Shown here piece after piece: positions 6,651 through 11,697 of a DNA stretch of 11,697 nt. The translations under genes were made by a program, and so were the position numbers. Below the pieces are notes generated by a model. The model made no database searches. It was not told the origin of the DNA and saw only the letters and a program-made list of their open reading frames with translations. Source of the DNA: DAOTXK01 sp034435395 (lineage in GTDB: Bacteria; Chloroflexota; Anaerolineae; Aggregatilineales; Ch27); contig DAOTXK010000346.1 of the NCBI GenBank assembly GCA_034435395.1, positions 1 to 11,697 of the forward strand. The letters run 5' to 3'. The stretch's first letter is position 1. Each line of letters opens with the position of its first letter.

Positions 6651-7419
6651 ATGTCCGGTGGAAGTAAACGTGAGCAGATGCGCTATGATGAGGTCATCTT
6701 GGCAGTGTTTAGCCGTCTCATCGAGCGGTACGGACAAGGATCGACCCGTCTGGAATTTGACAAGGGCTTCCTTGACCATGTTGCCAATGAACTTGATATC
6801 AAGAACGTTCCTGATATTCTCTATTCTTAGTTCGGGTAGGCGGGCGTTTCCACAGCCCATTCTTGAACTCGGAAACTGGACGGTTGTGGGACAAGGTAAG
6901 GGAAAGTACGCTTTTGTAAAGCTTGAGGGCAGGATGGAATTTGATCTGCCTCTGGACCTTGAGGTAACACGGATACCTGACGCGACCCCCGATGTTGTTC
7001 TCAGGTATGCAAAAGGTGATGAGCAGAGTGTGTTAGTCCAGATACGCTACAATCGGCTTGTTGACGTGTTTACGGGCTTAACCGCTTATCATCTCCAGTC
7101 GCACGTTCGCGCCTATATTGATGGATTAGGGCAGATTGAGATTGATGATCTGTATCTGGCCGTCAATACTGACGGTCAGTGGTTCTGTATACCCATTGAG
7201 GCCAAATCTCCCGGGCCAGGGGAACAATTGGGGCGCGCTCAGATTGCTTCGATGGTGGCCTATGCCGAGCAGGAATTTGCCGGACTGCCAGTGCGGCCGA
7301 TCGGCGTCAAGATGATTGAAGATGGCTCTATCTTTTTTGTTGAGTTTTCCGATTCTTCTGATCCGTCGGAGCTTAAGACGCGTTTCTATAAGCGTTATCA
7401 GTTGGCGCGTGACGCCTAG
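6651..7419 (+). pseudogene. PD-(D/E)XK-type restriction endonuclease, frameshifted
   Basis: Two overlapping reading frames together make one nuclease of about 255 residues. The first runs from ATG 6651 (AAGGA 9 bp upstream) for 59 residues, MSGGSKREQMRYDEVILAVF to IKNVPDILYS, and stops at TAG 6828-6830. The second continues from about 6829 in the +1 frame (SSGRRAFPQPILELGNW) for 196 residues to 7419. The second part contains IEIDDLYLAV and, about 17 residues on, PIEAKSPGPGEQLG, which fits the D-x(n)-E-x-K catalytic core of PD-(D/E)XK nucleases. A complete protein needs removal of one T (or gain of two bases) at 6825-6829, or a +1 ribosomal frameshift. An internal start in the second frame would lack the conserved N-terminus. 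Its convergent methyltransferase neighbour supports a type II restriction role. Base composition is clearly more AT-rich than the left flank. Confidence 0.72.
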
Positions 7420-7424
7420 AAGGG

Positions 7425-8735
7425 TTATCCGGGCCACCTGAAAATCACGATTTCCTCACGGATTTGAATGCCTGTGGCCGTGGCTAAACGAGTGCGCCAG
7501 AGATCGATACGTTCGACCTTGTATCCGCAATACTCAGCAATTTCGGCCAGTAGTTCCCCGGTTCGGATGGTGATCCGGAAGAAGGACTCCTGATCGCCCA
7601 CGACATAGGCGCACAACGCGCCGGGCGCGAGAACTTGCTTGAGCGCCGTAAGATGCCGATGCATCCCTCCGAAATAGAGCCTGACCACGCGGTGATATTG
7701 TTTCTCGAATCCGGAGGTTTTTCCTAATTCCTGACGCCGGGCTTCAATCTGATCGGCCAGGTGTTGGACTGATGAAAACTGCTTGGCCCACTCATCATCG
7801 CTGTCCGACGCATATACATTGCGTGAATTACTGCGCAGCAATTGCTTTTTGATCTGCCGCAGTTCGCGACCATCCTTGATAAACCCCAGTACGACACTTT
7901 CCAGGCGGGTGGTCCGAGTATAATCTTTCTCATTTGGGTAGGGGGGAGATGTAATGACGAAGTTGATTTTGGGCGTTTGAAAGGGAAAACGATCGCGCGC
8001 ATCGTGAGGATACACCTGTACGTAGGGATGCGACAGGCCACGGATAGCCCGTAGATCAGCGGCCATTTGTTGGATGCGATGATACCATTTCCCCGCTACG
8101 TCTGCGTCGTGTATTTTGGCGCGCCTGACGCCAACTTCGGGCCCGAATTTCAGGTTGCTCGCCTCTGCCACCATGGTGGTAGCGAGGGCCAACTCCTGGT
8201 GCGGCGTCCATGACCTTGGGGTGGCGCGGATCAAATCCAGCATTTCTAACACGCGATGCAAAGGGCGCGGGCTGATTGAATGGGATAAGATCAGCCTCTG
8301 TTGTTCAGCATTCAAAGTTCTCAAACCGTCAATAGCTGCTGGCGATTGTGAAAACAAGGGCAGGTCGTCATAAAAGTCTAGCCCTTGTTCCGCAAAGCGT
8401 ATATTCGCTTGCCTAAGGATTTTATGGCTGTGTTGTTCCAGAGCATCGGGTTCGATGTCCCACTGCGTCTTAACTGTGCTGGCGAAGTGAGCCATCGGAT
8501 TGGCTTCGATTCCGATGGCCGGATAACCCAGCTTACGGGCTTCGACAATGGCCGTGCCGGTTCCACAAAACGGGTCTAAAACGGTCTGCCCCGGCCTGGC
8601 ATTAAATTCATCAAGATACTCACGGACCAGATGCGGCGGAAAGGACAGGACGAACCGATACCAATCATGGATGCTTCGGTCACTGTCCATAAGCTGATTC
8701 GTAGAGGCAGAAGGTGTTTTTGCAGGTTCTGGCAC
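7425..8735 (-). CDS. DNA amino-methyltransferase (N4-cytosine or N6-adenine) of a restriction-modification system
   Basis: This 436-residue protein is expected to transfer methyl from S-adenosylmethionine to an exocyclic amino group in a specific DNA site. AdoMet motif I is LDPFCGTGTA (53-62), with IGIEANP (74-80) as the following acidic strand. The catalytic motif IV is TSPPYPNEKDYTR (262-274); the S-PP-Y form favours N4-cytosine but does not exclude N6-adenine. An N-terminal motif X-like segment, HDWYRFVLSFPPHLV, is at 23-37. About 200 residues lie between motifs I and IV and may hold target recognition, an alpha-like order. The start is GTG at 8735; ATG at 8690 (MDSDRSIHDW) is an alternative. 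Its 3' end is 5 bp from the broken nuclease gene, in convergent orientation. If the nuclease is dead, this is now an orphan methylase. Confidence 0.88.
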   Translation of the reverse strand: MPEPAKTPSASTNQLMDSDRSIHDWYRFVLSFPPHLVREYLDEFNARPGQTVLDPFCGTGTAIVEARKLGYPAIGIEANPMAHFASTVKTQWDIEPDALEQHSHKILRQANIRFAEQGLDFYDDLPLFSQSPAAIDGLRTLNAEQQRLILSHSISPRPLHRVLEMLDLIRATPRSWTPHQELALATTMVAEASNLKFGPEVGVRRAKIHDADVAGKWYHRIQQMAADLRAIRGLSHPYVQVYPHDARDRFPFQTPKINFVITSPPYPNEKDYTRTTRLESVVLGFIKDGRELRQIKKQLLRSNSRNVYASDSDDEWAKQFSSVQHLADQIEARRQELGKTSGFEKQYHRVVRLYFGGMHRHLTALKQVLAPGALCAYVVGDQESFFRITIRTGELLAEIAEYCGYKVERIDLWRTRLATATGIQIREEIVIFRWPG

Positions 8736-8764
8736 AGTATGTTCTCGCTCTCTCTGTGGTCAAG

Positions 8765-8792
8765 ATTATAGAACAGATGGACAATCTGACAA
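8765..8792 (-). promoter_or_regulatory. Near-consensus promoter of the methyltransferase gene
   Basis: On the minus strand TTGTCA (8792-8787, 5 of 6) and a perfect TATAAT (8770-8765) are separated by 16 bp. Transcription would start near 8758, giving a leader of about 23 bases to the GTG at 8735. It is the best promoter match in the window, fitting a methylase that must be expressed early and steadily. Confidence 0.65.
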
Positions 8793-8829
8793 GTACGCCT
8801 GGCTTGAACATCCCAATGGAGGAAGATGT

Positions 8830-9969
8830 ATGACTGATCTGCTGGCCTATTGCCGGGATCGCGCCGACGAGATGGTGGATCTGCTGAAGACGCTGATCGC
8901 ATTTGAGTCCTTCAGCAGTGACAAGGCGGCGGTGGACCGTCTGGTGACGTTCCTGGAAGGGCGGTTGGCGGCGTTGGGCGCGGCTGTGGCGCGCGTCCCG
9001 CAGGACATGGTGGGCGACCTGCTGCTGGCCAAGTGGAACGACGGCGCGCCCGGCAGGCCGATCACGTTCCTCGTCCATTTGGATACCGTCTGGCCGGTCG
9101 GCACGCTGGCGGCGCGCCCCATCCGCATCGAAGACGGGCGACTCTATGGCCCCGGCGCGGTCGATATGAAGGCGGGGATCGCCGCCATGCTCAGCGCGAT
9201 CCAGATTCTACAAGCGCGCGGCGAATTCCCGGAGCGGCCCATCTGGGCGCTGGCCACGACGGACGAGGAAATCGGCAGCGTCCACTCCGAGGAGCTGATC
9301 AGGGAGGTGGCGGCGCAGTCCGGGCTGTGTCTGGTGATGGAACCAGCCACGCCAGAGGGCGCGCTCAAGACGTGGCGCAAGGGCATCGCCACCTTCACCG
9401 TGCGGGCGGTGGGGCGGGCTTCCCATGCTGGCGGCGCGCCGGAAGCGGGCATCAACGCCGTGGTGGAGCTGGCTCACCAGATCGTCAAACTGCACGGCCT
9501 GAACGATCTGCCCCACGGCACATCCGTCTCAGTGACGATGGTCAGCGGCGGGCACGCCGGCAACGTGATCCCCGACCGCGCCGAAGCCCACGTGGACGCC
9601 CGTTACCTGACCGGGGAAGTGGGCCAGCGCCTCGCTGAGCAGATCCAAAAGCTGCATCCCGTGCTGCCGGGGGCGCAGCTGGTCGTGGAGAGCCGGGAGC
9701 GCCGCCCGCCCCTGGAACGCGATGAGCAGATGCAGCGGACCTTCCGGCAGGCCCAGGCGATAGGGGAAAAGCTGGGGCTGGCGGTGCGGGAAGGCGGCAG
9801 CGGCGGCGGCTCCGACGGCAACCTGACGGCCTCGCTGGGCGTCCCCACGCTGGATGGCCTGGGGCCGACCGGGGACGGTCTGCACGCCGAGCACGAGCAC
9901 GTGCTGCTCAGCAGCCTGCCGGAGCGGACGGCGCTGGTCGCCGCGCTGCTCCGGGAGTGGAAGATGTAA
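8830..9969 (+). CDS. M20 family metallopeptidase, carboxypeptidase G2-like
   Basis: This is a zinc-dependent amidohydrolase/exopeptidase of 379 residues without a signal peptide, so probably cytoplasmic. The dizinc site is complete by family pattern: His83 in LVHLDTVWP, bridging Asp112 in GPGAVDMKAG, general base Glu146 and ligand Glu147 in TTDEEIGS, Glu171 in VMEPA, and His352 in DGLHAEHE. The dimerisation/lid domain lies at about 180-290, with GRASHAGGAPEAGINAV typical of the carboxypeptidase G2 and glutamate carboxypeptidase branch. Family members cleave C-terminal glutamate from folate-like or peptide substrates, but specificity cannot be read here. The ATG at 8830 follows GGAGGAAG closely; the ATG at 8826 is in another frame and stops at once. 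It is divergent from the methyltransferase gene, GC returns to high values, and no functional link is apparent. Confidence 0.92.
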   Translation: MTDLLAYCRDRADEMVDLLKTLIAFESFSSDKAAVDRLVTFLEGRLAALGAAVARVPQDMVGDLLLAKWNDGAPGRPITFLVHLDTVWPVGTLAARPIRIEDGRLYGPGAVDMKAGIAAMLSAIQILQARGEFPERPIWALATTDEEIGSVHSEELIREVAAQSGLCLVMEPATPEGALKTWRKGIATFTVRAVGRASHAGGAPEAGINAVVELAHQIVKLHGLNDLPHGTSVSVTMVSGGHAGNVIPDRAEAHVDARYLTGEVGQRLAEQIQKLHPVLPGAQLVVESRERRPPLERDEQMQRTFRQAQAIGEKLGLAVREGGSGGGSDGNLTASLGVPTLDGLGPTGDGLHAEHEHVLLSSLPERTALVAALLREWKM

Positions 9970-9982
9970 GGCTTCCGACGTT

Positions 9983-9999
9983 CGCCTCTGTGAGGCGTT
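9983..9999 (+). terminator. Weak hairpin terminator after the M20 peptidase
   Basis: CGCCTC (9983-9988) and GAGGCG (9992-9997) form a perfect 6-bp stem with a TGT loop, 13 bp after the stop codon. Only TT follows, so termination would be weak; it may also act as an attenuator ahead of the TIR gene. Confidence 0.4.
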
Positions 10000-10047
10000 A
10001 TGGGTATTATCAGGGTGCGCGTCCTCGCTCCTCCGCAAAATGTGACC

Positions 10048-11613
10048 ATGAGAATCTTTATCAGCTATGCCCACGACGACGAATACCTCGTCCGGCAGCT
10101 TGTGGATATCCTGATCGCAGGCAATCACATCCCCTGGTTCGACCACCGCCTGCTGGCCGGGCGCTCCTGGCAGGATCAACTGTTGGAGGCCATTGCCGCC
10201 TGCGACGTGTTCCTCTACGCCCTGACGCCGGAATCGCTGGACTCGAAGTGGTGCTGGTGGGAGTTCGGGCAGGCGGTGCAGATGGGCAAGCCGATCCTGC
10301 CGGTGCTGATGCAGCGCGTGGACCTGCCGGATGTGCTCAGCCGCCAGCAGTACGTGGACTTCAGCAAAGGCCCTACGCCGCCAGCCGTGGCCCGACTGCT
10401 GGCGGGCGTGCCGAACGCCGAACCTATCCCGCCGGAGACGATGCCCGCCATGCCCGACGAGCCGGGCGGACGGCCGGAGCGCCCGGTGGAGGACACGGCT
10501 TCGCTGGCCGACGTGCTCTATGCTGAGGCGGAGGACTTCTGTAAGGCCAAACAGTACGCCGAGGCCCGCGAGTCGCTGCTGGACTGCCTGGCGCTGGCTC
10601 CCGACCATCCAGGGGCGAAGAAGCTGCTGACGGTGGTCGAGCGGCGGCTGGCGCGGGCCAAACCGCCTGCCACCGACGCGCCCGAAGCCGGTCGGGGCGA
10701 CCAGGGTGAGCCACGCGGCGTTGCCCCGGCCATCACGCTGCCCTCGCGGCTCGATCTGGCGGAAATCCTCGGTTTCCCCGCCCCGGTCCTGGTGATCGTC
10801 CCCGCCGGGCCGTTCCTGATAGGCAGCGACCCGGCGCGCGATCCGGTTCCTAAGAAACTGGGCTGGACTGGCGAATTTCCCCAGATCACCGTCTCCCTGC
10901 CGGAATACCTGATCGGCCAATATCCGGTGACGGTGGAGGAATACCGCGTTTTCGTCGAGCGGGGCAGCTACCGGGAGCGCCGCTGGTGGACGGACGCCGG
11001 GTGGCGGTGGCGGGAGGAAGAGGGCGTCACGCAGCCGGATGATTGGGATAACAAAAAATGGACGGGGGACCCGCGCCTGCCGGTGGTGGGCGTGACGTGG
11101 TACGAGGCGTGGGCCTACACCCAGTGGTTGACGGCGCAGGTCGCAGGGGCGAGGCCAAGCGGCCTCAGCCGCCCCTCGCCCCTACCGCCGGGATGGGTTT
11201 GTCGTCTGCCCACCGAGGCGGAATGGGAGAAGGCGGCGCGGGGGACGGACGGGCGCATCTACCCCTGGGGCGATGCGTTCGACAAGGCCCGGTGCAACAC
11301 GAGAGAATCCAGCATCGGGCGGACGACGCCGGTCGGGCAGTTCTCCCCGGCGGGGGATAGCCCCTACGGCTGCGCGGACATGGCGGGCAACGTCTGGGAG
11401 TGGTGCCTGACGAAGGAAGACTGGAACTACGCGGATGGCCTTGAGACAATGGACAACGGCCCGGAGGGTGAGGCGGCGCGGGTGGGGCGGGGCGGGTCGT
11501 GGTTCATTGACCTGAACGGCGCCCGCGCCGCCTACCGCAGCAGGCCCTATCCGTACGACCGCTTCATCGACTGCGGTTTTCGGGTGGTTTGTGGTCGTCC
11601 CCCATCTCTGTGA
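10048..11613 (+). CDS. TIR domain - helical linker - FGE-sulfatase-like domain fusion
   Basis: This is a 521-residue soluble protein of putative defence or signalling role. Residues 1 to about 115 are a TIR domain: MRIFISYAHDDEYLV, then WFDHRLLAG, ACDVFLYALTPESL and SKWCWWEFGQA. Glu72 of the C-x-x-E pattern (Cys69, Glu72) is where NAD-cleaving TIR enzymes have their catalytic glutamate. Residues about 150-205 are a charged helical, TPR-like segment (EDFCKAKQYAEARESLLDCL). From about 240 on lies an FGE/SUMF1-like C-type lectin fold: VPAGPFLIGSD, YPVTVEEYRVF, RLPTEAEWEKAARG, YPWGD, DMAGNVWEW, RGGSW and GFRVV. The two redox cysteines of true formylglycine-generating enzymes are missing, so binding rather than catalysis is inferred. 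The start at 10048 is chosen because the TIR strand begins there; the upstream ATG at 10000 abuts a hairpin and neither has a clear ribosome site. Confidence 0.88.
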   Translation: MRIFISYAHDDEYLVRQLVDILIAGNHIPWFDHRLLAGRSWQDQLLEAIAACDVFLYALTPESLDSKWCWWEFGQAVQMGKPILPVLMQRVDLPDVLSRQQYVDFSKGPTPPAVARLLAGVPNAEPIPPETMPAMPDEPGGRPERPVEDTASLADVLYAEAEDFCKAKQYAEARESLLDCLALAPDHPGAKKLLTVVERRLARAKPPATDAPEAGRGDQGEPRGVAPAITLPSRLDLAEILGFPAPVLVIVPAGPFLIGSDPARDPVPKKLGWTGEFPQITVSLPEYLIGQYPVTVEEYRVFVERGSYRERRWWTDAGWRWREEEGVTQPDDWDNKKWTGDPRLPVVGVTWYEAWAYTQWLTAQVAGARPSGLSRPSPLPPGWVCRLPTEAEWEKAARGTDGRIYPWGDAFDKARCNTRESSIGRTTPVGQFSPAGDSPYGCADMAGNVWEWCLTKEDWNYADGLETMDNGPEGEAARVGRGGSWFIDLNGARAAYRSRPYPYDRFIDCGFRVVCGRPPSL

Positions 11614-11697
11614 GGCTTGTGTGATCCCTGATCGGCGCGTCAGCGCCGAAAAGGGCGCGCAGCGCCCGTCGGGGGGTGTGGGGGGGAACGTCCCCCC
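11614..11697 (+). terminator. Three tandem hairpins after the TIR-FGE gene
   Basis: Three perfect stems follow the stop codon. The first is TCGGCGC-GTCA-GCGCCGA (11632-11649), the second GGGCGC-GCA-GCGCCC (11653-11667), the third a run of 7 G with 6 or more C around AACGT (11680-11697, cut by the window end). An AAAA tract separates stems 1 and 2. No T-run follows, so rho-independent termination is not textbook; the structure may be a dispersed intergenic repeat. Confidence 0.5.

Noticed and set aside
5136..6860. 574-codon open frame on the minus strand opposite the lipoprotein gene
   Set aside because: GC-rich shadow: its translation is rich in Arg, Gly, His and Gln with no domain, while the plus-strand frame has a signal peptide, lipobox and repeated motifs.
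6636..8830. Flanking direct or inverted repeats marking the restriction-modification block as a mobile element
   Set aside because: Compared by eye, the two borders share only short, imperfect similarity; no transposase, integrase or tRNA is present.
10000..10047. Upstream ATG start for the TIR-FGE gene
   Set aside because: It directly abuts the hairpin after the M20 gene and adds 16 residues that do not fit the TIR N-terminus; retained only as an alternative.
9529..10920. 463-codon minus-strand open frame spanning the M20 and TIR-FGE genes
   Set aside because: It crosses two well-supported plus-strand genes and their intergenic hairpin and has low-complexity, His/Arg/Gln-rich translation.
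11058..11360. 100-codon plus-strand open frame inside the FGE region
   Set aside because: Out-of-frame shadow of the FGE domain with Gly/Arg-rich translation.
1..11697. CRISPR array, tRNA, rRNA or riboswitch
   Set aside because: No regularly spaced short repeats, cloverleaf with T-loop sequence, or rRNA-like conserved segment was seen on either strand by eye.

Overview
The window is high-GC bacterial DNA that most resembles a member of the Chloroflexota (Anaerolineae-like). This is inferred from the cytochrome c maturation gene set, lipoproteins with Pro/Thr linkers, a probably leaderless promoter, and a TIR-FGE fusion protein. No rRNA, tRNA or marker gene is present to prove the taxonomy.

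Layout. (1) Bases 1-3558 hold a plus-strand cytochrome c maturation (System I) operon: the 3' part of an unnamed membrane protein, then ccmA, ccmB, ccmC and a ccmD-like gene, tightly packed and partly overlapping. CcmA and CcmB form the ABC transporter that drives haem release, CcmC handles haem and loads it on CcmE, and CcmD holds the complex together. ccmE, ccmF and the thioreduction genes are not in the window. (2) Bases 3559-5231 are a self-contained unit: a 241-bp intergenic region with a good sigma70-type promoter, a secreted protein built of duplicated DUF4397-like repeats, and a strong intrinsic terminator. (3) Bases 5258-6635 hold a lipoprotein with three aspartate-rich calcium-type motifs and a helical C-terminus, apparently expressed from an extended -10 promoter a few bases before its ATG. 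(4) Bases 6637-8735 are a visibly AT-richer block with a convergent restriction-modification pair: a PD-(D/E)XK-type nuclease gene broken by a frameshift on the plus strand, and an intact amino-methyltransferase on the minus strand with its own near-consensus promoter. (5) Bases 8830-9969 encode an M20 metallopeptidase of the carboxypeptidase G2 type. (6) Bases 10048-11613 encode a TIR domain joined to a formylglycine-generating-enzyme-like domain, a candidate NAD-cleaving defence or signalling protein. The window ends in three consecutive hairpins with very G-rich DNA.

Region 1 is core metabolism. Regions 4 and 6 are accessory and defence-flavoured. The most noteworthy points are the frameshift at a Ser-stop site in the nuclease gene, the TIR-helical-FGE fusion whose FGE domain lacks the catalytic cysteines, and non-standard residues in CcmA. 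I did not find a wholly new multi-gene system.
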